Below, in pieces: positions 47,926 to 60,599 of a DNA stretch of 64,000 nt. The DNA lies in contig JALRMH010000032.1 in assembly GCA_026119935.1 (NCBI GenBank), positions 248,001 through 312,000 of the forward strand. The letters are read 5' to 3'. Both the position numbers and the translations under genes were made by a program. Numbering within the stretch: position 1 is the stretch's first letter; each line of letters starts with the position of its first letter. The notes beneath the pieces were generated by a model. It was not told the DNA's origin. It saw nothing but the letters and a program-made list of their open reading frames with translations, and searched no databases. The DNA is from Endothia cerciana. Its lineage: Eukaryota > Ascomycota > Sordariomycetes > Diaporthales > Cryphonectriaceae.

Positions 47926-49200
47926 TCAGCTCTCCCACTCATAGTCCGGAAGGCCGTACTTGTCCTCACCGAAAGAGCTAGCAAAGAGTCGACTTGCCCA
48001 TGAGAATAATCCCTTGAACCTCATGGCCCAGGAGACGACCATGAACATAACATTTCGTAACCCGATCCTCCAGGCTGTCTGTGGGGCCATTATTCCTGGA
48101 ATGCCTGGTGGAATCTTCTGCAAATCGTCGATAATAGGCCTCATCCGCTCCTCGTAGCCCCTGAGGCCTGCAGCTATGTCGCCCTTGTGCTTACTGATCT
48201 CGCCTGCCAAAAGATAGGCGCCCGTCAGCGCCAGGCTTGTCCCGGCCCCAGTTGGGCCAGCCGCGTAGCCCGCATCTCCGACGACGGCGAAGCGCCGTCT
48301 ATATAAGCTAGGGACCTTGATCTGGACCATTTCAGAGGCGTAAAAGTCTTCCGACTTCATCATGCCGGCCAGGACCTCGTCAGACTTCCATCCGGCGCCC
48401 TTGAACTGCTGGTACACATAGGATTTGAGAGCGTCTTCCCCCTTCTTGGCGGCCTCGCGGAACGGCAAGGTTGCGTCGGTACCGTCGCGCGGCTTGATGC
48501 CCATCAGCACGACCTTACTCCCACCGGCTGGATCAGGGCCGACCGCCACGAAACGTCCGCCGACAGCGCTGTAGGCTTTTCCAACCCTTGACCCCTGCAG
48601 TATATTTTTTTCTTTGATCGTGAAGAACGCCGACCAGCTGTTCAGGGGCAGGACGTGATCCCGGACGCCGCAATCAAAGCCGATTGCCCGCGTCCTCGAG
48701 GTCGCGCCGTCACAGGCCACCACGAGGTCAAATTCCGACGCCGGCAGCTCATTTGCGAACTCGACCGTGACAGGCCCGTCGTCGTCCCTGTGCCGGATCG
48801 ACGCGACCTGCTCGCTGAAGACGTACTTGATCTTGTCGTTGTCCTTGGTTAGGTTGTAGATGACCTGCGAGAGGTCGCCGCGGAAGATCTCGTACTCCGA
48901 CACGAGGGACTGCGCATCCGGGTCCCCGGTGGCCTTCATGACCGCAAAAGGTGAGCCGTCGCTGCGGATGAAGCTGATGCCGTCCAGGTCGTGCAGCGCC
49001 GCGCGGACGGCGGGCTCCATTCCCTCCATCTTCCTCATGACGGTGAGGCCGCAGGTGCGGATGTCGATGTTCTGACCGCCGAGGCGCAGTTGTGGGAAGC
49101 GTTCAATGACGGTGACGTGGGCGCCGGCCTTGGCGAACCAGTAGGCTGCGGTAGGCCCGGCGATGGACGCGCCCACGACGAGAACTTTGAGGTTGGACAT
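47926..49200 (-). CDS. FAD-dependent monooxygenase, intronless
   Basis: A single frame of 424 residues. The N-terminal Rossmann motif is V-V-G-A-S-I-A-G-P (8-16), the acceptor end V-I-E-R; A-C-D-G-A-T-S-R-T-R is the DG motif, and V-V-G-D-A-G-Y-A-A-G-P the GD motif near residue 310. The G-A-S-I-A-G form and length fit the PHBH-like fungal and bacterial hydroxylases such as TetX-like or asL4/asL6-type enzymes. A hydrophobic stretch near residues 375-400 (V-M-F-M-V-V-S-W-A) may associate with membrane. Same strand as the NRPS-like gene upstream (gap 890 bp) and convergent with the other monooxygenase. Lack of introns, beside an intron-rich relative, could reflect a different origin. Confidence 0.9.
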   Translation of the reverse strand: MSNLKVLVVGASIAGPTAAYWFAKAGAHVTVIERFPQLRLGGQNIDIRTCGLTVMRKMEGMEPAVRAALHDLDGISFIRSDGSPFAVMKATGDPDAQSLVSEYEIFRGDLSQVIYNLTKDNDKIKYVFSEQVASIRHRDDDGPVTVEFANELPASEFDLVVACDGATSRTRAIGFDCGVRDHVLPLNSWSAFFTIKEKNILQGSRVGKAYSAVGGRFVAVGPDPAGGSKVVLMGIKPRDGTDATLPFREAAKKGEDALKSYVYQQFKGAGWKSDEVLAGMMKSEDFYASEMVQIKVPSLYRRRFAVVGDAGYAAGPTGAGTSLALTGAYLLAGEISKHKGDIAAGLRGYEERMRPIIDDLQKIPPGIPGIMAPQTAWRIGLRNVMFMVVSWAMRFKGLFSWASRLFASSFGEDKYGLPDYEWES

Positions 49201-50093
49201 TGTTGTTGAAATAAGAATAAGTGTGCTCTAGATAATAATAATAATAAATGCTGCCAAAACTGCTTTTTCCCCCCAAAGACATGCTAGCTTAATTCTGAAC
49301 GGGCAGCAGACGGCGCTTATGTACCTTTGAAACATCAAGAAGCAGCCCGGCGGTACTCTCTATGAGGCTGACACGCTCGGGGCCGAGAGGCATGTGGACC
49401 ATGGCGGCCTCGTGGCTCGCATAGTTATCCGGTAAGACGGCGCGCGGATGGTCTCGGACTCCAAATGCTGTCGGTTGTTCCGCACTCATATTACCGCTCG
49501 CTCTTCAGGGGTTTGGCACCCGTTGGCTGAGATTTCATTAGCTACCAGACAGGAGGGACGACGATATGTGTGGGCTAGCCTCATCCTAGGCAAGCTCCAT
49601 GGCCCACCTTTTTTATTTCCAGCAGAGTATATGGTTTTTGAGCCTCAAATTTGACGACGCGCCTGGGGACTGTGGAAGAGTCAAGCCACCTTACACATAT
49701 AACATGACATGAGTCTTGAGAATGGTGTTGGTCTCCAGCCGCTGCAATAGGCAGGTAAGTATTCTTATTTGATCCTGGAAAATCTGGTCGTCTATCAACG
49801 ACGCCTAGTCGTAATTTTGTTCTCATGTTCTCCCCATGTGGCCCACCTAGGCAAGTTAGCAATTGATGACTCTCCAAGACTCCATGTCCTAATCAACGTC
49901 TCGACAAGCCGAGACTACCACCCATAGGAGATCATCTAAGGAACTATTCAAATGGACTTAGAATTATGTGGAATCATAGACTTGTGGGTTTATTTTCTAT
50001 GATTCTATTGATCACTCAACGATACCGGTTCTATAATAACCTGGGCACGACAGTTTCTCGTTCCCAAGCCTGAAAAAATAAATCCGCTGCCAA
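49201..50093. other. Gap with a small minus-strand ORF (49489-49289)
   Basis: Most of the interval is non-coding. A 66-codon frame on the minus strand at 49489-49289 has GC-rich third positions and a possible splice donor (TCAAAG|GTACAT) near its end. It may be a small gene or an orphan first exon; no family is recognised. Confidence 0.3.
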
Positions 50094-53000
50094 TCAGAAT
50101 CCCCACTGTTTGCACCAGTGCTTCATCATCTTGGGCGTGACGGCTGTAGTGTCCCTCGCGGTGGGGCACCTCTCCGCCGTCTCCTTCATGTCATAAATCA
50201 TGGGCTTTACCCCAGCAGCGGGAGCCGAGGCCATGGCCCTGTACGAATCGATGAGCTTGACACCAGGGTTGCGGGCGGTGCTCTCCTCGCCGTCAGCCTG
50301 GGTCTTCTCCAGGCGGTCAACCCACTCGTTGAAGGGGATCAGCCCGGCGATCCGCTCCCTGCCGTAGAACTCCTGGGCGGCAACCGCCAGATCCTCCCAG
50401 TTGGCCTCGTGCGGGTTCACGCCGTGGTAGTACCCGTTGATCCCGTCCGCCTTGGCCATCACCCGCCCGATGCCGGCGGCCTCGAGGACAAGCTTGGCGA
50501 TGCGCTCGGCCGGCGTCCAGTCGACCCTCGTCATGGAGCCCAGCTCGGCCGGCAGCGCCTTCAGGTACAAGCTGCTTGCGATGATGCTAGGCAGCCACTC
50601 CTGGCGGTTCCACATTCCCTTCTCGGCCTCGGGCCCAGCAACCTGACCGACTCGCACGATAGCGAAGGGGAAGTCTCCCGCATCCTTGGCTGCCGCGTCC
50701 TCGATGATCAGGCTGCCGACCATCTTGCTGCGTCCGTAGCCACCGCCGGGCAGGCTCATGTCCTCGAAGCGCCGCTCCGGAATCTTCTCGGAACCATGCT
50801 TCTCCGGGTTCCACCGCTCTGCAGTGGCGATTGACGAGATGAATGTGACAGCGACACGCCTCTCCGCCGTCGCGGCAAGGTCACCAATGTGCCGCACGCC
50901 GGCGAGGAACGGCTCGAACGACTCGATGGGGATGTTGAAGTTGACGGGCCAGGCGTTGTGGATGATGCGGTCGGTCTCGGCCTGCAGGCGTGCGTATACC
51001 TCCCGTCCGAGGCCGAGGTCCGGCTTCGACACGTCGGCGTGGTAGAACTCGGCCTTGGTGTCGAGGATACCGACGTCTAGGCCGCGGTCGGCAAGAGCAT
51101 TGACCTGTTGCGCGCGGCCGCCGTCCGCGGCGCGGTTGAGGCAGATGACCTTGGCGACCCGCGGGTTGCGGCCCATCAGGTCGAGCAGGTAGGAGCCCAG
51201 CATTCCGGTGGAGCCCGTCAGGACGACAACCTGACTCTCGTCGCGGGGGTCTGGGCGGCTGGGCTTGGCCTTGGTGAGGTTCTGGGTGTACTTCTTGTAG
51301 GTCGCGCGCATGGCCTCTTGCTGCTGCTCATCCTCATTCTGCGTGCCGTTCTGTCCATGAATGATGGTTCTCAGGATGTAGGCTGCCAGGCGTCGAGGAG
51401 TTGAGTTTGTGTAGATGGCTCTAGGGGCCATGGTCTCTGCGTCGGCCTCATATCCACTTCCCTTGAGCCCAGAGCGAAGAATCTTGGCCGCGTGCATGAC
51501 GCCGAGTGAGTCGATCCCGGCGGCAAAGAAGTCGAGGTCCGCTTCCAGCTTGTCGGCGTGAAGCGACTTCTGGAATGTCTCCACGATTGACACAGTCAAG
51601 GCCTCTTCCGACTCGACGTTGAGCTTTGTCGCGGCCCCCTGAGGGCCGAAATTTTGGCTTGCGTACAGTTTCTGGATCTCGTCAGCATAGAGCTTGAGGG
51701 TTTGCGCTCGCTGGACGGTGCCCTTGCTGGCTCGAGAGAAGGGCTTGTCGGGGCTAGAGAGGATAACCAGATCGCGAGCTATGCGACCGTGCTGGACTGT
51801 CTCCTCGTTGGCCTGCTCCACCAGAGGCCACACATCATCCAGGAGGGCCCGCTTTTCCTCCTCTGTCTGAGGATAGACCTGTGGCTCGATGATGAGACCG
51901 GCCTGGAACTGCTGTGCACCAACAACCATCGCCCCCTTGACGAGCGGGTGGTCCCCGACAATCTCTTCAATGGTCACAGGGTTGAGCTTCTCGCCGTTGC
52001 TGAATACGATAATATTGTCCGCGCGTCCGTAGTACATCCAGTGGTCGGCGAGTGTTGGGTGGGGGCGGTACAGGTCCTTCGTGCTCCATTCCTTCAGCTC
52101 GGGGAACGTGTAAAAGACTCCCTGTAGGCCGGGGTGGTTTTCGTTCTGCTTTTGCCTTACTATCACAAGCTCGTATACATCATCCTCCCCTTCAAACTTC
52201 CGGAACTCGCAGCCGAAGACCTCCTGGTTGTAATGGAAGTATTGCCAGAGGCTTGGGTCAGACTTCGAGTATGTTGGGAAAGGTGCAAATTCGGTAGCTC
52301 CAATGAGGTTGCGCAACACGACACCTTGCTTGACCAAGCGGTTGCCAGCCTCACGGGCAAGGTTGCCGCCGCCAAAGGCGACCGACTGCAACTTGCTGAC
52401 CGCCCTGATGCCCTCCTCCGTCTGGCTCAGGTCCTCGAGGATTGCGGGGGGGAGCATCGCGGAGTTCACGTCCACATGTTCCAGACACTCGATCACGAGA
52501 TCGGCACTGAGCGGGCGGTCGCTGATCCCCAAGGCTATAGGAGTCTTGTTGTAGAAAACCATGAAGACGGCGCCGAGGACGCCGGCCATATGGAACAGAG
52601 GCATAGGGGCAAACAACCTCTTGGCCTCCTGGGCCCAGATCAGAAGGTCGGGCTTCTGGCCCTTCCACTCCGGGAGGGTTGGGAGAGTATCGCTGAAAGC
52701 ATGCATGCCCTGTCTGGTAATGATAGTCTTTGGCAGACCTGTGCTGCCGCTGGTGTGGAGGACTACCAGCGGGTCCCACTCCGCCTGGCTGAAGCTCTTG
52801 TTGTAGGGGAAGTGAGGCACCTCTTCTTCGGGAAACCAGGCCTCGAGAGGGCTGACTTCGATGGCTTGCATCTCCCGCTCCTCGAGCCATGGTGCAACGA
52901 GGTCCCTGAAAGACCCGGCGAAGGCAATGGTCTTGCAGTCGGTCTGCCTGAAGAGGTCGAGCTGGCCCTCCTTGGTGTTACGGGGCGAGATGAACAGTGC

Positions 53001-53363
53001 CTAGCTATACGTCAGTTCTCATTCCGAGGTCGTGGGGAAGGCGACGCCGCTAACCTTGTACCCGGCCTTCACGGAGGCGATCATCGTGACGATGTAGCGC
53101 ACATCGTTGGGTCCAATGTAGGCGATGGTGGGAAAGCTGTCCTCCTCAGCCTTGCCGCATAGCTCGACGATCCTGTGAGCGCAACGGTTGACCGCATTGG
53201 CCATTGATTTCCAGGTGACCACCTTCCAGCCATCTGAGGGCTCAGACGACTTCGGGATCGAGAGGCATTCTCGGGTCGGATCCTGCGTTGCGATCTGATC
53301 GACGAGGGTAGGCAGCAGGCGTCTTCCGTACGGGGTATCGTCCCAGTTGCCGACGGATCCCAT
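50094..53363 (-). CDS. NRPS-like carboxylic acid reductase (A-T-R)
   Basis: Exon 1 (53363-53055) and exon 2 (53000-50094) join in phase 0 over a 54-bp intron to 1071 residues. The adenylation domain (about 20-550) has the ATP loop T-S-G-S-T-G-L-P-K (186-194), G-R-A-D-N-I near 430 and the A10-like Lys in A-S-K-G-T-V-Q-R near 525. The thiolation domain has F-F-A-A-G-I-D-S-L with the phosphopantetheine Ser at 601. The reductase domain begins V-V-L-T-G-S-T-G-M-L-G (about 694-704), has N-A-W-P-V-N-F-N near 785 and the catalytic Tyr-Lys in Y-G-R-S-K (858-862). All core motifs are intact. Such proteins activate a carboxylic acid as AMP ester, load it on the pantetheine arm and release it reductively with NADPH as aldehyde or alcohol. 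There is no condensation domain, so no peptide bond is made. The substrate cannot be read with confidence. Two FAD monooxygenases lie next to it. Confidence 0.93.
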
Positions 53364-54920
53364 GTCTCCGAGCTTGGCGGTTTAAAAAAGCTTTTGTGGA
53401 ATGTGGTTGGGTCCTCGTTGATACGACTCCTAGTCTGCGATGTTCGATTTCGGTCTGATTTCGAGTCTTGGCAGTGTCGAAAACTTATTGTGATGGCACA
53501 GGAACAAGAGCCATGATGGTTCCTGGGCTTCCAGCCCATTATTATATCTGTCGGATTTTGCATTGTCATTCGCATCGTAGTCCCGATAATGCTCATTGCC
53601 CCATTGACGACCCAGTTTTTGCTGTGTGATCCAGATTATGACGATGGCGATCCCTAGTACCCACGGCGTGTACGTTTTCACTCGGAAGTGCACTTTTCCG
53701 TACACATCTGCAAAATGCCGCGTTTACCCCCTACTTCGGCGTCGGTTTACAGAATCTCACATTACAATACAATCAGGTATCTATGCAAGTCTTTCGCGCT
53801 TCGGCTCGGCGCTGCACGACACAGCCGGGGCGGTGACATATCGGCATCGACACCGGCGCCGAGAGATAAGACCCATTTTCCAGGTCTCAGGTACGACACC
53901 CCAAGTGACAGGAGTCCCACCAGACATCATGGGGGAAAGGTTGCCAAGCGGCTCCACAACGGGCTGGCGCTTCGGCCCTTTGACAGGATCTAGAGGCTTG
54001 TTGATCCTTCTCTGATGCTAAGAGTTTGGCAGCAGCTGCACTGTCATCGTTGTAATCCGCCGATTACTTATCCCCACACCTCGGTCTGCGGTGCGCGTGC
54101 CTCCTACACCGCACCAGCCCATGTATCGGTGTTCACGGTCGCCCCCTCGTGAATGTCCAAGGTAGAGGACTGGCGGCACTAATCCGTACCATGGTAATCA
54201 GCACTTGCGCACGCGGTACGTCGTGCGGAAAGACGTAACTGGGCATCGAAGTCAGTGGGCCTCGCATGACCTCGGGAGTCTCTAACGGTGCCGTCCCGGA
54301 TCCGCACGCATGGCACGCCTGTGTCTTAACTACCGAGGCTGCGGAGATGCCATGGGAATAAGCAAGAATTCCAACGGCCCACGTGTAGCCCAAGGCTGGC
54401 ACCCTGCTCGTTCCTGAAGACGAAGGCGCGAAAGCGCGAGAGAACCCCTTACACAGAGCTCAAAAAATCGTCAGATCCCCCCATCCAAACACACAGGTCC
54501 GCTCTTCTCATTCGTTGAGATCCGTTGTCAACAGCTGCTGGTGAGGTCATAGGGGGGGTCCAAGAGGACCTGGGAAATGCAATGGTGCCCGGAGTCGCCT
54601 GTATACCATGGTAGTGCGCCGGTGTCTTCCATGCAAAGCGCCCCCTCCGCCCCCTCAACATACACTATCCCCTGGTCATAGGCGGCGAGACTCACCGATA
54701 ACAAAAACGAAGTCTCTTCAGGGGGCAATATTCATTGCGCTTGTAAGGTCTCCCTCTCGACAGGCCATGTACCGGCCCTATGTAGTAATTTCCACCAAGC
54801 CCTCAGTCGATGCTCCGGCTCCACCGTATATGTTGGCCGGAAGCTCAGACGGGAACGTCATCTCAATCCTGGACCCCATCCCCCGCCTTCAGCCACCAAC
54901 GTGTTCGAGTAGTAAACCCC
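53364..54920. other. Intergenic stretch, no supported gene
   Basis: About 1.55 kb without coding signal. Its left end must carry the promoter of the NRPS-like gene. Confidence 0.45.
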
Positions 54921-56851
54921 TCAGTCTGGCCTCTTTGTTTCGCCATCCTTAATCTTCGACTGTCGGACTGGTGCCTGATGATGTGCCAATGGGCTGACGA
55001 ACACACTGGACCGAGCCTTAGCACCTCGGCGCAGTCTTCTCAAGTTAAAAGCCGATGGCGATCTCAGCAGGCTGTTGAGAACCAGCACGGCGAACAGGGT
55101 CAGACAAAGCGTTGGCAAAGTCCAAGATGACTCTTCGGACCGATTCATTGCCTCGTCGTTGAGCTCGATGAGCGCCACGAGAGCAAGGCCGAGCCCGAGC
55201 ACCACGTTGATGATGGCCCGGATGGACTCAGGACGTCCCCAGCCCCCCTCGCGGCAGATGGCCGACAGCAGCGTCAACAAAATTAAAGTCCCACCTGCAC
55301 AAACGAAAGCATATATCATCTTGGAAGGTAAATCAGCACGAGGCTTTTGAGAATACCACATCCTCAAGACTGAGGAATCGTAGACTCAAGCAATTAATAA
55401 CGGAAAAAGTGGACATACTCACCACCAGTGCCTATCGAGTTTGGTTATCCTTCCACACAGCAGTCTCGAACTCCGTCGCATTGTTGGTGTGATTTACTTC
55501 TTCGATCGAGTCCACGATCTCGAACGTCGCCATTAAGGAATTCTCGATGGTGTATTGAATTGTCGTGAGCGACTGGACGAACCCATCCCATTCTCTCGCG
55601 TGGGATCGCCCGTCTTGCTCCGCTATGTTTGATAGGTTCCCCCAAAATACATCAGGGAGAGCATCCAGGGAGGAGAGCGGGGTGTGAAAGTCTAACCAAG
55701 TGACATCGTACCTCGGTGGCCAGGAGCGGAAGATGGACTGGACGGTCCTGTTAACTTCATTAACGACCGTCGATTTAATCGCCTCGGGTGTAGTCACGGG
55801 TCCATCAGGCGCTTCTCCAACAACGATATCCACGTTCAAGCCATTGTTCGCCTCGCTGATCTTCCACCATATAATCAGTTGCGCACATCCGCCAACGAAG
55901 AGAATCAAAGCGAGATGGAATGGAAGATGAATCAGTGACCACATGAGCTGTCTCAAAGAAGGCAAATGCTTGCCGGGCTGCCAATCGTTGTAGAGCATCC
56001 AGACGAAATAGAGGGTTGCAACAGCCGATGTGACGACGCCGATTGTCGCAGGGGCTGTGAACATGTCAGTGTTCTTCCCCCCTTGCCGGTCTTGTGTAAG
56101 ATATATAGATCACTCACTCCAGTCGTTTCAGTGTACGACAATCTTCGAAACAGAGTGACAAATAACAGCTACTCCCTTGCCGAGGATAACGAATGTAAGA
56201 AGGACCATGCGGTTCATCAGATGCGTTTCCTTGAAACTGAGAACGTCAAAGGCCAGTGAAAGTCCGATATTGAGAATGCTCTCCGCCAAGGCAAGAATAT
56301 ACCAAGCGATGTAGACCAGGGTGTTGTATTCTCGGAAACACAAGGCAAGGCCGGCATAGATGATCGCACATACGAGGTGGATCACGGTCATAATGGCAAG
56401 TGGGAACTTTGTCATGTGGTACCTTCGGACATGCCAAATGACAGTTGCGTACTGGATCGCAAGTGTGAGGCGCGAGACCGCCAAGCAGAGCGACATGGTC
56501 CGGAACGTCCGTTGATCTTGATGCTCGGGATGAAGGTCGCTTGCGACAACCGCAAGACCTATCATCACGCCGAGGTGAGCAGCTCTGGTGATGCGTTCAA
56601 ACACACTGTCCGTGACAAACCGGACGTCGAACAACGAGACCAGCGCCCAGGTAAACCACAAAATCCAGAAGTATTCTACGTACGATAGCAACTTCTCCTT
56701 GCTGGCAACTTGGTGAACATCAGAGAAGACGGTGAGGTTTGCAGCAAAGAACAGATCAAAGAATAGCTATTTCAATTAGCCTGAGCTCCGGGGCAACCAC
56801 CTATGAGGTACGACGTACTTCTGCACTTGTAGCCTCACCATACCGCTGCAT
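54921..56851 (-). pseudogene. LtrA-like (low temperature requirement A) membrane protein with in-frame stops
   Basis: Exon pieces: 56851-56819 (first in-frame ATG at 56851), 56766-56118, 56054 to about 55424, and about 55386-54921. The join over 56767-56818 (GTACGT...AATAG) gives S-A-E-L-F-F-D-L-F-F-A-A-N, the LtrA N-terminal hallmark. Several membrane segments follow (Y-F-W-I-L-W-F-T-W-A-L-V and others). The join over 56055-56117 (GTGAGT...CACAG) gives N-D-W-T-P-A-T-I-G, again as in the family, but a TGA at 56130-56128 lies just before it. A TAG at 55434-55432 precedes the final exon, which codes for two further membrane segments and joins only with a frame change. Function of fungal LtrA proteins is unknown. 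I favour a recently inactivated gene; exon 1 may be incomplete, and the splice model of the last intron is weak. Confidence 0.65.
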
Positions 56852-58939
56852 TTTTGGAATACCCTGGTGGTGTCGGTCATGTTTTGATAGGGGTAAATGC
56901 GACTCGGCGCCGTTTTCCTGGACTGATGCGTTCCTGTTGACGATCAGGGACCTGCTTTATTGCCGAAGTAAACTGAGCCATGATGTGCGCCTTTGACGCA
57001 GGTCCATGAGCCACATTCTGGGCGCCTCAGCCAAATTACAAATTACCGATAAAGAACTTCAACATGTGAGGAAATATATCTGTACCATCCATTGCGAACT
57101 CCTACACTGGAGAATTAGAAGGGGATTTGACTCAAAGAGCATAGCCACTATGAGAAGTCCTGCTTAAACGAGTCTCCTAAGGACATAGTTAGAGTTACTC
57201 AGGCCCGAGTGTTCCATTTTCCGGACTTTTCGATTGGCGCCATATCTCGTGAGCGTTGGTGACGTGGACGAAACTGTCAAGGTATATATTCCGCCAACCA
57301 TATGAAGGGCAATTTGTCCTATGACTTGACCTTGCCGGTTATATCACATTCGTATGTCTTGCCTCGGTCTTGGCTAGTGGCTATCCTCAATTAACAAAAC
57401 ATACTATACCAGCTTCAAGATAATGGCCCGCTTCACCAAAGTCTTCCAGGCTGGCTAAAAGAGAACACCTGTCAGGTACCAACCGACGAGCTTCATGCTA
57501 TCTTCTAGGACGCCTTCTGCACGCCGATGCTTATTCAAGAAAGTCTCTTTCAGATGTCTGCGAAATTAGGCTATATGATCGGTTATATTAGGTTGTGAGG
57601 GCCGCAGTCATCCTCGTGGCTGGTAAGTGACTACAATACGTCAAGGCACAGTCTGCGGGATGGGATACAACCAATAGAAAAAAAATTCCCTGCTGCACAC
57701 GGAGAACAATGCGGCTGATCTTGGACCAATGAGAACCACTTGTACTTCCATTTTACTATGATGCGCATTATTTTGACCGCGTTACTGATTTGCCCGGATA
57801 TCCTGAACAGCAGCGACGGGCTATTGTGTTCTCTCACGTTGCCTCGGCAAGCCATTCACTGAAAATACCGCGTCCCGTCGTTTCGCAACCTCAATTGACA
57901 TTGCTGCAATGTGTCCGAAGGTGGCCGCCTGAGCGATGCACAGGGTAGAACATTTAGCCCTTCAAAGTCGCACCAAAATGACCTGGACGGCTTAGGGACA
58001 GCCCATGGACCACATAATGTAATCATTGCTTTGGCGCGTTGTGAAGATGGTCGGACATGAAACTCAGGATGCGCGAAAGTGGCTGCCTGCAGGTTTTCTC
58101 CCTATAGATACTATGCGTCAGTTATCAGTCGATAGAAAAGGGGAAAGCTTGCTCTCAAATGTACTTACCACCCCAGGAAGACCCTCAACACTTCTGATGC
58201 CGTGCTTCTGAAGCAATTCTGCATCACCGATACCGGATAACTTGAGGGTTTTGGGATCAGTCATGGACTGGTTCCGTTCTAGAAATTTCACATTCCCTCG
58301 GTCCCCTATGCTCAGGCAATCCCCTTAGCGGGCCTCGCACGAGACCTACAATTTTGCAGTTGGCTCTGGTATTGGTCATTGCCCGAGATGCAGCACAGCC
58401 AACTGTTGAACATGTTCGTTCGGTAATTATCTTGCTACTACACTATGGCTCTCTTGTCCAGAGATGTTCCTGATTAGTAGCGCCTGTCTCTTGCATGTTC
58501 GACTAGCATGCCGAACCCTCCTCGTCCACATCCATTAATGAAGTAGTGCTTCGCGATCTGAGGCATGATTATACCTGTCAGCAAGCTTCTTCCAGCCTCC
58601 GCAGCATCGTCATCCGAAGGATGTGGCCCAGATGCCAAGCTATATTTCGGTGGTTGTACGGCAATGGGGAGCTAACCTTACCCAGGCTCTCTCTCCTTCA
58701 CAAGTATAAGGATATTGTCAGCTTGAAATAACTTCTCAGTTTGCTTTCTTGCCTTGTGGGTAATTTACATGAAACCGCTATCCGTCCCTTGTCCCTAGTA
58801 TGCTTTTCTTGAGTTGTGTTGCTCGATCAAGAGGAGGCTTAGCCGAAGGGGTGTGGCCAGCCTAGCTATAAGACGCTCGCTCTCGTTGGGGGTGAAGGAT
58901 TGTTGATGTCTCTAAGCAGTCGAGTCAGCGGGCAAGGTA
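56852..58939. other. 2.1-kb stretch without a supported gene
   Basis: No coding frame with motifs on either strand. Its left end may hold the 5' exon and promoter of the LtrA-like gene. Confidence 0.45.
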
Positions 58940-59581
58940 TTAATGGTTTTGGGCGGGTCTCCGTACTGTTGGCTGAAGCATAGTGGGCTGCTCAAATCGC
59001 TTGACCAGTGCCTGGAAAATCTCCCGACCACCGGTGCACCATAAAAACAAAATGGTGAAGAGGCAGGACAAGAGACCGACGAGGAGAAGGTATTGCGACA
59101 ACGCAGCCGATGGATTCATTGCGGTAATCGATTCCAGGTACCGGCACAAAGCGGCAGCATGCTCCGGATTATTATTGTCGAAGTGCTTGATCGACAATGA
59201 GGCACCTTTAGCAGTAACATGAAGGATGTTATGTGGGTTATCTGGCTTTGAGTACGCCTTGAGTATGTCCAAGGCGCTTGTGGCCTGAGACTGTTGATTG
59301 GCTTGGGTACGGGCCAAGACCCGGTCCATGGTTCCGAGAATAATGTCTTTGATTCTCTCAATGGCTGAAACGCGTTTGGAAGGGGTGATGAAGACTAAGT
59401 TGAAGGCGAGAGCGGGCTCGGGATTGGCATTGACGTTGCGGTTGCTATTGTCGTTGTTGTTGTCGTGTTGGCCAACCCGACCATAACCTGCGCCAGGACC
59501 ATTTATAGGTCTGTTTCTAGTCAGTGAATCTGATGACATCGTGGTGGTGAACAATGCTGGTGAATGCGACGAGGTGCTCAA
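58940..59581 (-). CDS. Hypothetical tail-anchored-type protein
   Basis: A single frame of 213 residues. The N-terminal third is Ser/Asn-rich and low in complexity (Asn repeats near residues 40-52). The middle is a predicted globular, mixed alpha/beta stretch. A single strong hydrophobic segment lies near residues 166-186 (Y-L-L-L-V-G-L-L-S-C-L-F-T-I-L-F-L-W), followed by a basic tail, so it could be anchored in a membrane with a cytosolic head. I do not recognise a family. Intact length and even composition argue for a gene, but without homology this is moderate. Confidence 0.5.
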   Translation of the reverse strand: MSTSSHSPALFTTTMSSDSLTRNRPINGPGAGYGRVGQHDNNNDNSNRNVNANPEPALAFNLVFITPSKRVSAIERIKDIILGTMDRVLARTQANQQSQATSALDILKAYSKPDNPHNILHVTAKGASLSIKHFDNNNPEHAAALCRYLESITAMNPSAALSQYLLLVGLLSCLFTILFLWCTGGREIFQALVKRFEQPTMLQPTVRRPAQNH

Positions 59582-60599
59582 GTTGTTGGGCAGAGATGGA
59601 TGGTACCAGTCGACGAGGGCTCAAATTGGGTTTATAAATTATCATGTCAGATTTCACCACGTAGTCATGCTGACTAGCAATGAAGGAGCATGATGTGAAT
59701 ATACTAGGGCTCCCTCGGGCCGTCACTGCAATTTACTATGGTATCGTATAGAAAAAGGGCACCCGAGCTGGGTCGCCTCACAATGAGCTGCACAGAACCA
59801 TAGTGAAGGGTATGCCGTACCCTGCATCTGTAGGTGAGAAGTGACAGGGGTGTCGGTAGTGAAAGAAAACCAGATTTCCTGCAATTGCTATTGGTTCAAT
59901 AGTCTGTTGTACTGAGAAAAGTGAAAGGGGCCTTGACAGTGAAAAGACAAAACAAAAAAAAAAAAAGAATAAATTTCCTGTACTTTGATTGGAAGCTGGA
60001 ACCTATCTTGTTGAGTTCAGCGAGGGCGTGCGCTCAAGCCTGCGAGTACTAGAATCTCCCAGATTCCTGTAGTCTGATTGGCTATTCAATTACTCTCGCG
60101 ACTTCAGTGGCTTGCCCACGCAGGCTCTAGGGTATTCCTTCTAACGACATAGCTTCAGCACTAGAAGGCGGAGGGGCTCACGAAGCACGAGCGTGGCGTC
60201 TGCATTAAAATGGCGACGGACATTAGATTGGAGACATGCGCAATGTAACAAGGGCTCGTATGGAGAGGGCTTGGGGTCTGAATTCACTGATAATTGCTAA
60301 GGGACTCTAAGGGCTTGATGAGATCCCTTCCTCTTGAAGCCTCTGGTCTTCCGAGGGGTCTTGTTATATACACGAAGCTCTTGCTGCCTCAGGCAGCCAC
60401 GGCTTTGACCAACTCTCCGCACCATGCACGTTGGGAATACCTTCATTGTTGACCAGGGTCTGTATTGGTTATCAAGCCTCTGTTGGCCTGCAGCGCCACG
60501 TGGCGCTGTAGTATTCAGCGTTTAGCCCTTCGGAAGCCTTCCGTGTGACACGCAACGGGTTTGAAGCGGCTGTTGGAACTGATCAACCTTCTCCGGCCC
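59582..60599. other. Intergenic stretch
   Basis: About 1 kb with an A-run at 59949-59966 and no gene supported. Confidence 0.45.

Noticed and set aside
52134..53162. 342-codon plus-strand ORF
   Set aside because: It is antisense to the conserved adenylation domain of the NRPS-like gene and arises from GC-rich codon bias.
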